The notes: generated by a model from the letters alone, not told the origin. DNA of 64,000 nt from Thereva unica (GCA_949987705.1 OX465281.1:3760001-3824000), one strand, 5' to 3'; positions 20,601 through 34,489 are shown, counted from the stretch's first letter. Program-made: numbers and translations.

Positions 20601-23600
20601 GTCGATGAACCCTAAAATGTTGCACGAGCTCGAGTTTACTCTGCTAACGTTTAATCAATATGAGATTATTACTAAACTCTCTTTTATTTTGTAAACTGCA
20701 ACAGTTTCAGCAGAGCTGCTTATCACGCTCCAAACATTTACTTATCAATCTGTAAATTACTATTCATTTGACTACAATGTATTACATAGAATTAACCATT
20801 TCATAGCATCATCATATATTCGATTCGTTCAACAGCTTAAAGACGACTGCAAATGAATCATATGAAAAACGATGCAAACTTAATTATTTTCATAAAATAT
20901 TAACAATTAATTAAAAACTATCGGCGGCGCAAATTGTATTTATAATTAATTAAGTAGAGAATTTCAATATTCTTGTACAATATATTATTTGTTGAGCAAA
21001 CGACAAACATAGTACGTCAAAGTGCCACGTGTCTGACTTTAATAACAAAATAATACTGCAGTAGAAAGTCTCTGTCTAGCAAAAAACCCCGGCCGGCATA
21101 CACCGCAAGACAAAAATGTATATAATAAAACTAAATGGCATTAATAACAAACAAGAGAAAACAGAAAAGATTGCCAAGAATGACAAGAAATTCCCCTTAT
21201 AATCCATTATACAATGCCTGAATTGCGTTTTAACAAATACTGGCAACAATAACGTAAATATTGATCTTTTTGCTTTTGGGTGAATTTAAATAAAATATCA
21301 CATTTTTTTCGCTTCGTATACTATAGGTTAATTAGTGTCACCTTGAACCAGGGGAGGATCGACGAGCAACTATGGATTAATAAAACGTGATAAATGTCAT
21401 TTAGTTTTGATAGTACAAAGATTGAAAGTCAAGCGATTAATGGGGCGAAATTTCGCCGTTACGGGTGGCGGCATCTATGTTTTTTTCATTTTTTTTATAA
21501 AAGTTGGACTAAGTGATAGGAAGGAGATCTGGATGTTAACATGTAAATAAACATCAAGCCATGTGTCGCCGCCGTTGGGGCTAGAATTCTAGAAAAGTTC
21601 AAAGTCTACATTGTTCTGCAGCACATACAGACAACTACCAGACTGCAGATTGCCCCCCGAGAATGGTGGGAGGGGCGCGCTAGAAGCGCCACTTATGAAT
21701 CATTTTCGGATGTAAAGTCATCCAGAGATATCATCTTTGACGTCAGCTTCTACACGTTTCCTGAGTGTTTTCGGGGGGCGAAAAATATTTCAATGGAAAT
21801 TTTCGTGTACGAAGAAAGTCAATAGAATTTGGCATTAGAGCGCTTGTGACTCGCTAGCTGAATGCTGTCGAACAACAATGGTTCATGGCCAAATATTTGC
21901 GCTTGTGGGGGGCTTTAAAACATATATGTATGTATGTGTTTTTTTATAGTTAGTAAATAGATAAGACATAGTGTCAAAATATTTATCTAAAAAACATTTT
22001 TTTAAACCATTGTGAGATATTGTGAAATTTCACTAAAGTACAGCAAACAGGCATATTCCGCCTTAAAGTCGGCCGCTTATCGTCGTCATTTAAAAGACAA
22101 TCGAATACACATTTTCAGGGGGTATTTCAGGTGTTAATTAAGATGTTGTCATAAAGAAAAAACTTATCTGTTACCAACTCAAGTCACATTTAAGTTCAGA
22201 TAAGACATCTACACACCTCTCGAATCACATGATTTCAGGCAGAGGACTGCAGTTATTGACACCTCCAAAACAGTTCTGTTACTGTGAAGATGTTTTTTTG
22301 GTGTATTAAATCCGGGAGTTTTTCTATGGTAGATAATCAAAACAAACGAAATTAATGGCGATTTTTATCAGACAGACAGAAGACAAAGTCTAGAATATAA
22401 TTAAAGAAATGCACTTAAGTGTTTGCTAATTGTCTGGTACGCCATTTGGTAACTAATGTTGAAAATAATCAGTTTACTCCATTAGAGAAGTAAACGATGA
22501 TGAGCAACTCTAGAAAAAGGTTGTAGTTAAGTTTTAACTTAAACAAATATGTTTTGGCTTTTTGATAGAGATTTACACTAATAAAAGTCTTAGCAATGCA
22601 CACACTATGTCTTAAGAGTTATGATAAGACTATTGTATAAGCGAATTATACCACCTAGATATGACCTGCTTAGTGACCAGAATATAGAATGGAAAAATGC
22701 TAATGAAAACCCCCTTTAGAAATTAATTTCAACATCGACCACAGAGAAAACCACCCATAAATTCGAAGAACGCAATTTTCTTCAGTTCCCCTGCGATTGC
22801 AACGAGTAAAAATTAAAACGTAATTTTAAGTTTCTTTAAGAAAAAGTTTTTGTGTCGCGGTCGAGTGAGTTGCATCATTGATTTTAACGAATGAAAGCTT
22901 ATTAAAATCTTTTATGTGACTTATTCGCGCAGCAAGTTTTATTTATGGCATTATTAAGAGGCAGAGGTATCAATAGCCCTAAGTATATGAGGATGCATAC
23001 ATATGCAGCAAAAGCTGTTGCGAAAGTTTGGTGAAAATACACGGGAAGACTACGAGTGAAGCAGCTTTCAGATGTTATGTTTATTTTTATATTTGTTCGC
23101 GTACCAAATCACATCTGTCCTCAAAAACAGAGTTTGATTTAGAAGCATACATTTGCGTGTATTAAGGGCCAATGAACTTTCTATTGTTACTCCTAATGAG
23201 GAACGCTTCAGGCTGAAGTTCGAAAACCCGCTCTCTGTAAATTGGAAGCCCTTAGCCGACATTAATGATTGATTTCATAAGCACCAGGAAGAGATTCGGT
23301 ATATTTATTAAATTCTTAAAGTTAGAATGCCTATGAGATATATTTAATCAATGAAGCAGCACAAATATCAAAGTAGCCCTAATAAGGCATCTAGTAACAT
23401 GGTACCAGGGCACTCCAGCTTCTAGATGATGACGGATGCTCCAGGTTCTTTATTAGTAGGATAGGAAAGCAGGTTCAGCGTCTGAAGTGCAAGGTCATGA
23501 AGAATGGTCTGGGGCTTTGGAAAGAAGTCACACGGGTTGGGAGAGACACACCGCAGACGGGAACCTATCGCCGCTCCTTTGGAATATAAGTCATCGAAGT
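20601..23600. other. Long stretch without recognised genes
   Basis: AT-rich intergenic sequence. No ORF above background and no confident element was found on either strand. Confidence 0.5.
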
Positions 23601-23609
23601 GTTGGTAAC

Positions 23610-24480
23610 CTTAAAGCAGTCTAGGTGCATGACATTGTGCTGGTGGTGACAATAAAAGATATAATGCAACGAGCATTTGATACCCTTGTTCATTGGGCTA
23701 GTACAAAGGGTCTAGGCGTTAACCCTTCTAAGACTGAAGTAGTGCTCTTTAAAAGGAAGCATATGTAGAATTCCCGATTTTCCTCCTCTAAGACTCGGCA
23801 ATGAAAGGCTGCAACTCAAGGAAGATGTGAAATTTCTAGGTCTCATACTGAACAGGAAACTAACGTTGAGGCCGAATCCGTTAGGGAAAGCTAATAAGGT
23901 CAAAACAGCTCCTTTCTTATGCCAAAGATTGATCGGAGTGAATTGGGGCGTTAAACTCCGCATCGTCCACTGGTTGTATGCAGCCGTAATCAGTCCTATT
24001 CTTATGCATGGCATATCGATTACGTATCGTAAGATATTGGAAAGGGTCCAAAGAACAAAGAGCTGTGTATTAGTGGTGCAATGAGAGGCACCCCAACAGC
24101 TGCGCTATGGTATGTTTTTATTGAGCCATTGAATAGCTCTCTTCGTCTACCTGACCATTGCAGCGTCTTCCAGTCTCTGCGATCTGGGAGGCTCTCGAAT
24201 GGCTGAAGATAAATAATATATCTCATAAGAATATAGATATTCCATCGGACAGCCAGGATTCCCTAAAAACGCTTAATTCTGTCGTTACAACATTCACGAC
24301 TATTCCAAACTGCCGCAGGTGTTGGGTTCCTGGACACATGGAAAAGGAACCGAAGTGGAAAATACACTCCACTTAACCCAGATGGGAATGCCCTTAGCCA
24401 CCTATAAACTGACTGTGAGAATAATCAGTTTAGCTCGAGCCGGGCTGAGATGGACCACAGCAGCAGTTTGCCTCACTCTT
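23610..24480 (+). mobile_element. R1/I-like LINE fragment with RNase H
   Basis: In order: WASTKGLGVNPSKTEVVLFK, KFLGLILNRKLTLRP, WLYAAVISPILMHG, and an RNase H segment with IDIPSDSQDSLKTLNSVV and CWVPGHMEKE. These are split over frames with stops. Confidence 0.7.
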
Positions 24481-24760
24481 TACACAATATGGCCAACTTT
24501 GGACGCGAACCGCTAAAAATGTTTTGTTTAGGCGAACAAAAAAAGATTATCTGAGTAGTAAATCTCTTTGGCCTGCACGCCAAAAGATTGGGACTTCCCC
24601 GTAACGAGATCAGGTACACAATCAGATCATCCGCATACGCTAGTGCGAAGCACAGCAATGTTATTAGGTCACTCGTAAAGATATTAAATAAGAGCGGCGA
24701 GTTTCTGCAGACCATTATTTTAATGTCAAAGATCCTACTTGAAGTGGAGTTGCCAATTTA
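24473..24760 (-). mobile_element. LINE reverse transcriptase fragment on the opposite strand
   Basis: The minus frame reads SPLLFNIFTSDLITLL then ALAYADDLIVYLI, the YADD catalytic box of a LINE polymerase. It abuts the plus-strand LINE fragment, so two fragments meet tail to tail. Confidence 0.65.
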
Positions 24761-26782
24761 GACGTCGAACTTCTTCTTTGAAATCATATTGTAAATCATG
24801 TATAGCTAAGGTCCGGTCATGCCGAGTCTCATGAACTCAAGTCAAACTGTATCAAAAGCTGATCCTACAAAGAAAGTTGAAAAAAATTAAATATATCAAG
24901 CATCTAAGGAAATACCTTAATAATGTTTCTCCTTGCGCTACAGTCCTTCAATTACTCGAGCTTTTTGAAGCATGTTCTTCCAGTCGTCTCTACATCTTGC
25001 TAGCTCTTCCCAGACTGTTATACCAAGTTTCAGTATATCTTCTAGCACGTTATCCGCCCACCTATTTCTTGGTCGATAAGTTTTATCCTTCGATTATTCT
25101 CTTCCAAAATCTTCCATGCTTAAGAAGTAGTCTCATTGAGAATTAATAATCAATCATACTGGATCCTGATTAATCTTACCCGAGAACCTTCCAGGTTCAC
25201 ACTCCCTTCTAACGAGGTGCAAATTTCCACTAAGCCTTATATAACTAATTATTATCCTGTGGTTCACTCAGAGAGAGATAGAAATGTCACACGTGTGAAG
25301 GAGATTCATTTATATGATTGATATCTGAAAAGGTAAAACTACATTATGTAAAATGATATCGTCTAAAGTAAAATCTATTCAAGCGTGTTACGTGATAATC
25401 ATGCAGATATTTCCCCAAGAAGAATTTAAGAAATTGCGTTTATCATGGGAGAATTGCACGTAAGAAGAACATTTTTTGGCATGGCACAGCTCTATAAATT
25501 GTGAGAACAATCATATTTCATCCATATGGAATCTAAAAAATAAAATATGATCCCCACATTGAGACTGTAATGCCAAGTTATGCCCTTCAGAAGGATTTCG
25601 TCCCACAGGGATACAGATATGTACTCTTAGTATCTACATGGGGGTGGGTGGAGGGGGTTTAATAGCAGAGGATGCTTTTATTTTTCTTCAAAGATTGTTT
25701 CCGCTGAAAATAAAGATGAATCGCTTGTCACTGGCTTTCAAATACACATACACTATAAAAAAAGGTTCGTCCTAATTACATCATTTCTTCGTACAGGATA
25801 ATGGTGCCAGACACGAAGGTAAAATGTTTTTTTTTTCTTAGTAAAGAGGGCAAAAATGGACAAGTTCTGTGTATGTAGGCTCCTGCCGCATATATTGTGT
25901 GGCGCTGACAAACATGTGTTGACTCATCACGTGGCATACATTTAGAGGCATTTGTGTAAAAAGGACCTTAATCACCGCTGGTGATATTGGAATCGCTATC
26001 ACCTTGGGAAATTTTTTTTTCTCATTATAAAACACAATATTTTTTTTCATTTTCATTTTCATCTCTCCTGAGGTGTGTTCTGGGAATAATTGAGGCGGGA
26101 ATATTTAAAAGAACATTTTCATTTTTAATACTTCGTTTTGCGTGTAGTTTTTGTAATCTTGTTGGACATAAGGATGAGGTATGTAGTTGCTGAAAATGAG
26201 CCTTGTGTGGTGTTTTTCCTCATTAGAAATGAAAGACAAGGAAACAGCTACGAAGCCAAGCAGCATTTATCATAATAGTTCTTATTAATTTCCGCTTCCT
26301 ATATTTACGTGCAACAAGAGCTTTCTGTCACTGAGAGTTTCCACTTTATGATAAAATCTAATAATCAAGAAAACGTCTGCATCCAGGAAACGAATGATAG
26401 ATTAGTATGCGTATTCGAGCCGCAGAGTTCGTCCATTGGAAGAGGAAGTAAGCGACAACGCACTCACGCGACGATAAGTGTAAACTTCGCTTGTCCATAT
26501 AGGATTCTTTAAAAAATTCTAAAAAACTGAAAGAATTCTACAAAACTGGAAATCTCCTGATCAAAAACTTCACTCAAAGAGTTATAGGAGGACTGGAAGA
26601 GAATCAATTTTAGTTTTTTGCGATTTTCTGAAAATTAACTTGCTGCGGCAGCGCAAGGATCCAAGCCACAAAGGAGCTACGTTCTACCTAGCGTTTTATA
26701 GGTCCTCACCACAGATCACTGGCCGAGGGTCTTAGAGATCCTGAAGGATCCTCAAAAACTAGTTGTTAAGAGGACCCCTGAT

Positions 26783-27720
26783 ATGATGCAAGTCCAAGAA
26801 ATTGGCCCAGGAAGACTACAATCCAACCAGAGGGTAAGTCTGACTATGCAATCTCGAGTACATGAATTTTCCACCAGATTAGAAACATTCGTCTTAAAAC
26901 AGATTCTTCCGCGACAGCCGAGCCAAACCGTCTATACGACACACTGGGCTATTCCAAGTAACATCAGCCCCTTAAGCTTATTGATTGGAGCCAAGCACTA
27001 TCATCAATAGCTATGTGTAGGACACATCAAAATAGGTGGTGGACTACCAATCCTTCAAAACATAACACTGGAATGGGTGGAGTCTACAGGAAACTCAATA
27101 ATATTTCCTTAGACAGCCCAGTGCGCAGCGTTTTCTGTGCAGATGAAGTCATAAACCAACAACTGGAGAGATTTTGGCATATCGAAGAAGCCACTGAAGA
27201 AAAAAAGGTCTACAAAGGTCCCCCAACTAAGTACTAACCATATCCGATGCTGCTTGACTTAGGCAATTAAAATAGAACCACTCAATTGAGTGTGCTAATG
27301 GCACTCTTTATGGTTACCAAGATAATTGCCCGTTTTTTTCGTGGTCCTTTCAGTCTAAAAAAGGTGTGAGCGTACTATGCTTCTTTTAAGCTATTCCATG
27401 CGCCTTTTATTGATACGTGCCTGTAGCATGCTATCTGTTTCATGCAAGTGCGGACGAGTTTTATTTTAAGTCAGGCGTACCGTGCCTGTTTCGGGCGCCA
27501 TAAAGGAGTTTTGACGTACTGACGCAGGGTGGGAACGAGACTTTTTTACTCGATAGACAACTCCACAATCTGGGAGAATCACGGAACATTGAAGCCCTCC
27601 GCCGATTCATGGCCATATAACGAAGGCTTACCAAGAGCGATACTTTGCATATACAGAGTGTGTGGACTTCATGGAAGAATACCAAGGGCTAGGTCACATG
27701 TAAGAAAAGGACATATAGAT
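26783..27720 (+). mobile_element. BEL/Pao LTR retrotransposon fragment
   Basis: Broken plus frames read ISPLSLLIGAKHYHQ, IGGGLPILQNITLEWVESTG, INQQLERFWHIEEATEE and KAYQERYFAYTECVDFMEEY then QGLGHM. These match the protease/reverse transcriptase junction of BEL/Pao elements (LIGAD, GLPVLQ, LGWVVSG, RFWELEE). No LTRs were seen nearby. Confidence 0.6.
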
Positions 27721-28084
27721 TAAATACAAGCTCCATGCTACTTCATTCCGTACCGCTGCGTCAACAGCCTAATTCGATGGCCTAAAAACGTCTTCTCAGC
27801 TGAAATATATAAAAAAATGTACGGGCAGACCCTAGTCGACAAAAGTGAAAGATAAACGCTTTTTCGAGCACTGCCGAGGAAGCCTTAGCGTCATGTAGGT
27901 TTATCTGGACAAGCTTCATATTGGAAGCAGTGTTCATATCCTTAGGGGATAATGACCCCCCGTCCCCCTTTGCAAGCCTATTTGGGCAGGAGGTTGCTCC
28001 GCTAAGGATTGAGGTGGTGGTTTTAGGGTTAGGGTTAATGATGTTGAGATGGTGCAGTCCTAGGTGCCTGGGCTGTTCTGAGCC

Positions 28085-28468
28085 CTATATAAACTCGGTT
28101 ATCGCCTCTAGAACACTCCCTTGTACGGCAACTAGTTGTTCCGCCGTCAAGAGAATCTCTGGATAGTCAGTCGCAAGGACGCCTGACACTCTCTCCGTTG
28201 GACCAGGCTTCATTGTGGGACCGTCCGGCTTCTGAGGCTTTTCAAGCCATTTGGTCGATCCCGAAAATTCAGCGTCCCCTGCTTGTGCAGTGTTACAGTC
28301 ATGGATGAGCACATAATGCCCAAGAGTTCTCCATAGTGGAAAGTTATTCAAATTCAGGAGAGGAGAATGGAATTGTATTGGCCACACTTTCTGACGTATG
28401 AACAAGAATCTAGCCAAATATGCGCTCGGAATCCAGAATCCATAAGGAGTCGGCAGAGGTAGCACCAC
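28085..28468 (-). mobile_element. Possible retroelement ORF1 fragment
   Basis: A 127-codon minus frame ends in LLTAEQLVAVQGSVLEAITE, which resembles the opening of DUF4780-type ORF1 regions. No diagnostic motif is present, so the assignment is weak. Confidence 0.25.
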
Positions 28469-28837
28469 AACAACTGGGAGATCCTGGATGGAGATGATAG
28501 CGATACTACAAAACAGAGTCTGCTGGAGGGCAACTATTTCCGCTCTTCGTCCTACGAGGGATCAAATTAGCATAAGTAGAACAACAACAACCACAAATAC
28601 ATGTACGGTTGCTAAAAGTCAACAGTCTGTTCTAGTCTGTCAAGGCTCTTAATATTGAATCTTCTAGCCATGGCTTCCAAGCTACTGCTGTATAAAAACT
28701 TCAGTACTTAATAAAAAGTACTTTTATAGCTTAGCTATATTCGAGAGGAAAGACCTTCACGGACACTTTGATGATTTCTTTGGTGAGCAGGGCACCTAGC
28801 TAGACTCAAGCGCGTGGAACGACTCAGGTACGCGTAA

Positions 28838-29092
28838 TGGCACCGTTATGAAAGCTTCTCACGTGAGTTTGATTTATACGCTGCAAATGCCAAATACCAA
28901 AATACCTGTTTGACTAATTGTTTTAAACCTTCATCAGTTGATAAGAAAAATCAATCAATAGATAAAAAAAACTTTCGCATTGAAAATAACAACAACAGTC
29001 AATTCATGTTGGCGGAACTTTCACGTAAAAATGAGATTCGTCAACAAGTTCAAGTTAACAAGGCCAAGCCTCATGAGTATGCACTAATTTAA
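28838..29092 (+). CDS. Possible last coding exon, unrecognised
   Basis: An 84-residue open frame contains HRYESFSREFDLYAANAKYQ, an Asn-rich and Lys-rich middle, and ends HEYALI at a TAA. Its composition is that of a real protein rather than a shadow. No acceptor AG follows the in-frame stop at 28835, and no poly(A) signal is obvious. It could be a decayed exon or the end of a gene whose other exons are not in view. Confidence 0.3.
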   Translation, partial: WHRYESFSREFDLYAANAKYQNTCLTNCFKPSSVDKKNQSIDKKNFRIENNNNSQFMLAELSRKNEIRQQVQVNKAKPHEYALI

Positions 29093-29099
29093 AATCCAA

Positions 29100-30340
29100 T
29101 TTTTTAGCAATTAATCTGCTTAGTAATAGAAAAATGAAAAAAAAAGAACACCCTTAAAAACACTCATATTAATATGGTTGTTGTTCCGCTCTGTGGCATG
29201 GTTACTTTCGTATTACTCGAAGCAAAATCGCATCGTTCGTTGTTTTGATTATTACTCATATTGTTGGTCATTATTTCGTTATCCGTGAGGACAACAGTGA
29301 GGTAAAGTTTCACTGCGAATCAGCATGTTTGTTGTGCTTGAGCACTCAGCCAAGCCCTGCTCTTAAAATTATTTTAGACTTTGGTTTCTTTTGTGACGTG
29401 GACAATTTCGCCGCGCCTTTTTCAAAATTTTTCATAAGACTTCATAACAAGGGCGGTTTATTTACATAGTAACTTGATTCACATATGTATGAGTAGATAA
29501 ACCTTTCAGAGCTTCAGTAGGGAATTAACGTCGATTTATCGCTTGAAAACGACACCAGTGCTTTTGTTGGATGTGCCCTATTTTATTTTATATTTCTTAT
29601 ATTGAGCTTATTTAGATAAAGAGAATGAAAATTAAAGTATTAGTCTTCAAAAATGTTATCTTTGTGCACCGAAACCATTTTCCGCAATGTTCTAGTTAAA
29701 AAATATATTCAAGCTCAACATTTAAATTATCCTCAGCCGAAGATCCCCACAAACTAATAAAATCTTGCTTCTTTGCAAAACGTTTAACAACTCAAGTAAT
29801 CTGTTTGCGGCACAATTTGGTACAACCAGTTATCACATAACCTGGTTGAGATGTTGAGCTTAGACCAGAGAAATGTGCGAGCGGCACACGTTTACTAACT
29901 CTAGACTCAGATATATGCATATCATGTATCATATATGCAATCCAACATTTGCCAACAATTTGTAAGTTTTTGCCAAGAGTCTAGCGCAGTTTTTGCATCG
30001 TTTTATCCTTCCTTTCGCTGGAAAGGTGATAACTTCAACTTGTTTTTGATATGTAACTGGAATTCTACTAATTGACTACTTCGAAAAGGGGGAAATCCAT
30101 TATCGAAGGCTAAGCATCAATTAAGGGCTATTAAGAGGTTTGTAATATGAACATATCTGAAAATTACCAAATGAAAAGATCTTGTTTCACCATGGCACTA
30201 CGCTGGTGTAGTTAGTAAGTTGTGCAGCTCTGTAAAATTTGGTTGAAATGGGATTTTAACTATATAGATACGTGAGACTAGAGCTCAGAGTTAGTCCCCT
30301 TTTATAGTGCCAACGGTTCTATCAAAAAGTAGTATGTCCG
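29100..30340. other. No recognised genes
   Basis: AT-rich sequence with only short ORFs. Nothing supportable was found. Confidence 0.45.
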
Positions 30341-30347
30341 GCAGTAA

Positions 30348-31413
30348 GGGGTCGTCCATAAATTACGTGAGGCGATTTTTGGGAGATGTCGTGAGATTTG
30401 GCTTGACCCCCTTCCCCTCCCCCTAATCTCACGTGAGATTTTTCAGATTTTAAAAAATCTCTAGTATTTAACACTAAAAATACGTATTTACACGGGCGTA
30501 AACACTAATTAATTAAAGGTAACTGATAATTCTAACTCCTACTTGCCCCGCTTGTAGTGGGGACACACAACTACCAAAACGTGAGCATTCAGACTCAACA
30601 AGAATTTCATTACGCTAAAATTCGTCGAGGGCCTGTAGTTCTATATTCTAATGGCCTTTTCGCGGGTCAGTTTTACTTGACTCGTACGCCGCAGGATTCG
30701 TCGAGTCGCGCGTTTGGCTGGCGGGTGGCGTCTAAACAATCGACGGACTACTATGATACTTTCTGGCGTCCTATAAAAATTGTTATGTATGATTTAGCCA
30801 TATCTTAAGGCCCCCTTTGACACACAGGACGACGGCAGGCCGTAGCCTAATCTCCCCAATCCAAGAACATGACAAAAATCTTTATGTGTGTGGTTTGAAA
30901 ATCTGAACTTCAATTCAGTCTCAAGCCGTGAATTTACGCCTCGAATTCACGCCGTATCCAATCGGACCTGAAAGCAAGGCGTGAACTAGGCGTGAAAAAC
31001 ACCCACACTCGCGTTCGCGCTTGTTCGCGGCGTGAGTCTGGAGCCGCAATAACGCACAAAAATAATGGAACGAAAGCGGAAACGGCGGCCGCCTGCGAGA
31101 GAACTTCCCATACATTTAATTTCTCCGCGCCGGAGAATGAACATTTTTGCATTTGAATTAACAGCCCGCTATGCTAAACTCGTCTTCACCAGTGTGTCTG
31201 CAGGGAATCATCACGTCACCCGCATGCCACGGCCTGTCAGGCGGATACCTGAAGTCGGGCTGCGCCTGCTGACCTGGCCTGCCGGCGGCTTGTAAGTTAA
31301 TGGGGTAAACATGTTTTACTTAATTTCACCCAGGAAAAAAATTCCGTGATAATTGGTGATATTCGACTCGACCCCCTCCCGCCTAAACGCCTCACGTTAT
31401 TTATGGACGACCC
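30348..31413. mobile_element. Harbinger-like non-autonomous element 1 (1066 bp)
   Basis: It begins GGGGTCGTCCATAAATTACG and ends in the inverted form of that end with few changes. TAA flanks both sides (30345-30347 and 31414-31416). A 3-bp TAA/TTA target is typical of PIF/Harbinger elements. An 83-codon frame (30557-30808) lies inside, but I recognise no transposase. The segment 30910-31060 is rich in cacgcc/ggcgtg-type repeats and recurs inverted in element 2. Confidence 0.65.
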
Positions 31414-32947
31414 TAAGCTATAATCACAAGAAGATAAATAAAGAAAAATGAAAGATGTTAAACACTGTCACGTAGCTTTTGCTCCAATTCTACTGCAACA
31501 CTTTACTAACTTCGATGAGTTAATAAGAGCTGATTTTCGCCTTATGATTTATAGGAAATAGCAGAAGAAACAGAATTTCTATGAAAAGAAATTGATATCA
31601 TCACATTGGCGCTACAAGCCTCTATAAGAGCATCAGCTTCGGCCAGAATCTTCTTCCATCCTTACCACCGTATCTTAACCAAGAAAGTTTATGTTTAACC
31701 ATGAAGGTTTTTGAACGCACCGCGGTTAACTATAAGTTAAACAAGAAGAAGAAAAAAATGAAGACAAAATTTTCCATAGCGTAATGGCACCGAATATCGA
31801 CCAACTAAAGATTAACTCATTAATCTATTTATACTGAAAAAATAGGAACATTAATTTTATTTCTGCCAGCGCTTTCAGCAAGACCCATATTACCCATACC
31901 CAATTATAAGAAATTAACCCCGTTCATATATTTAAAATTGCTTTTGAACAAGGCGCTAGCCAACGGCGAGCTAGAACCCTAATTATGTCCACCTTCTTAC
32001 ATTGATCGCAATACCGACCACTTATACCCCTAATATCGACCGGGCAATTATACTATACATATGTAATGGCAACACATTGGAATAAGTATGAAATAAATCA
32101 TATACTAAGTAGAAAATATTCTAGATTATAAAATTACTCACTAATTATTTCTAAAGTATTTTTTTAACTTGAAATGTTTGTATGTTAATTTGTTGTAGAT
32201 CAAATCTTGTGAATTTGACCCACTTTCATTCAACCGATCAACTTACAATTTTGTACATTATGTATAGTTCGCATGACAATCTGGCCATTTTGTTAAAAAA
32301 GCAGGATCAGAGTTCCAAGATGGCCGGCGATTTTTGCACTTGTGTTCTCCTACTCTCCTACATGGGTATCAAATGAAAGGGCATAGCAGGTAGAATACAA
32401 TTAGTTGTGTGGCGTCATTTAAAATTCAAATCGCCTCTCGAAATCAAGCTAAAAATTAAATTAATTAAGTTATTGATAAAAATTATAAATATAACTTACT
32501 TAAATGTAAAAAACCGTCGGGCGCTAACGAAAAGTTCCAGTATTAATAAATTAAGGACGGCGTTTCTTTTCTTCATTGTTTCAGGCCTGTAAATGATTCT
32601 TCAAATGGTGATGCATCTATAGTCATTTTGATGTTCTTCATTTTTTCGACTGTTATTTAGATTCAGATCAAATGATGATATTCCCAATTCCGTTTACATC
32701 GGATAGTGTTGTTCGACCACAAATCTTCATTGAACCATATTTCTTCTGAATAATTTGCTTCCAAATAGCACCTAGCATCGTTTGATGTTTTTGTATTACT
32801 GTCTTTATTATAGGCTACTTTTTCAGCTTTAAGAAAGATCTGGAGCTCTGGCGGGCCTGGGATCTCAACCTATAACTATGACCTCAAGCGCATTTTGATC
32901 TGTTCTGTTCTGTCCTGGAAATTTTCTTATAGGACAAAAGATACTTA

Positions 32948-34483
32948 GGGGTCGTCCATAAATTAACGTGAGGTGTTTAGGGGGGGGGGGGGGTCAACTC
33001 GAATCTCACCAAATCTCACGTGGGGGAGACGGGGGTCTCGGCAAATATCACGTGATTTTTTCCGCAAGAAAGTGTAACAATTTTTTTCTGTGAAGAAAAC
33101 CAAGATTATGAGTCACCCTTCATACTATCAGTACCAGCTTGGTTTGAAGAATAGAGGAGAATAGGAAAGGCTAAAGGGGGCATGGGGGTGCTCAAGGAAT
33201 TGTAGATGAACCTTACGTTTGAGTTCTAAAATGTACGAGTTGGGAAATATTGACTGTAGGAGATTATTCCACAGTCAAGTTATTCAATTCATAAACGAAC
33301 TTCTAGATCGTATTGGGTCCGAGGGGTTGGGCCGTACGGTATAGGGGTGTGCGACCGGGCTAGTCTTGCGGGAAAAATATTGCCGTGCAGGCAGAAGGTA
33401 CTGAATTTCAGTGGAAAAGTCTCTCTGGCAATAGCGATAATGTATAGAGACGGCCGCTACATTTCTACGTTGGCTTAAAGGAATCAGTTTGATGGCACGA
33501 TTTTGCACCTTATCGAAACAAGCCAAGGTGGATTTTGGGGCGACTATCTAGATATACGAATTATATTCAAGGCAGGTCCAAATGTAAGATTTGTGGATTG
33601 TAGCCAGGGTGGCTGGTCGGAGGAGGAACTTGCATCTCTTAAGAAATTCAAGGCCAGCAAGTCCGAGGCTTGTGGGGTGATTTGGAATCTTTGATCATTC
33701 CATCGCTGATCCTCCAATAGGGGTCCATTAAACGATAGGTTTTGCTGTTAGTTTATCACAGTTACTGTTATGACCGACAGGAAGTCTACCGTCTAAGGTG
33801 ATGATTGATGTAATAATCTGAATATTTTGATTCTCACCAGTCACGACTGATGGAATTGATTGACGCTTACGTGAACGTGTAATGGACGCCTTAAAATTAC
33901 CCCTAGGATGTTAAGAGTTCAAGCCAGCTCCAGATTCACGCCGTGAACAACCGCGAGCACCCGTGAACGCGAGGGTGTATGATTTGCTCGTCTAGTTCGC
34001 TCCTTTGTTTTTCGTTTTGAGTGGATACGGTGTAAATTCTCGCCGTGAATTCATGGTGTGGGTGTGGAGATGCTTTACATTCTTTTCTCACACTGAAGTA
34101 AGAGGCATATCGGTGTTATCGAGAAAACTGGGTTACATTAATTAAAACATCTCTCTCCACTAAGATATGGCTAAATCCTACACAAAAACATTTATCGCGG
34201 TTATGCGGCGCTACAAGTAACAAAGTAGCCAATAGATTTATCCGCCACCGGGTAGCCTACAGCGTTCGAGCAGGGTGGGTGCGACTGACAGAAATTCCCG
34301 ACTTGCTGTGTTCATGCTCGTAAATGCGTGTTGCTAGTATAAATACTAGAAATTTTTTATTTTAAAAATCTCACGTGAGATCCGGGGGAGGGGGGGTCGA
34401 GCCAAATCTCACGAAATCTCACCAAGGGGGAAGGGGGGTCGAAAAATCGCAAAAATCACCTCACGTAATTGATGGACGGCCCC
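32948..34483. mobile_element. Harbinger-like non-autonomous element 2 (1536 bp), opposite orientation, with nested LINE
   Basis: The ends match element 1 (GGGGTCGTCCATAAATTAAC at the left, ggacggcccc at the right), flanked by TTA at 32945-32947 and 34484-34486. Its internal sequence at 33920-34070 is similar to 30910-31060 of element 1 but inverted, as is the taagatatggctaaatc segment near 34160. A G-run follows the left end. A LINE end lies inside. Confidence 0.65.
33227..33545 (-). mobile_element. Jockey/CR1-like LINE C-terminus nested in the Harbinger-like element
   Basis: The minus frame FDKVQNRAIKLIPLSQRRNV resembles LDKVQKRALKLI and SHRRNVAALTKFYRYYHSD of the copy at 55630-56531, with one internal deletion. 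It is the same family. Confidence 0.7.
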
Positions 34484-34489
34484 TTATTA

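Noticed and set aside
28023..28037. Telomere-like TTAGGGTTAGGGTTA
   Set aside because: Only two and a half repeats. Insects use TTAGG or, in flies, other ends, so this is chance.
30557..30808. FLYWCH-type zinc finger inside Harbinger-like element 1
   Set aside because: The spacing is vaguely similar, but the Cys and His ligands are not in place.
32983..32996. Long G-run as a quadruplex or regulatory signal
   Set aside because: A single homopolymer within a transposon end; most simply slippage, and its length is unreliable in assemblies.
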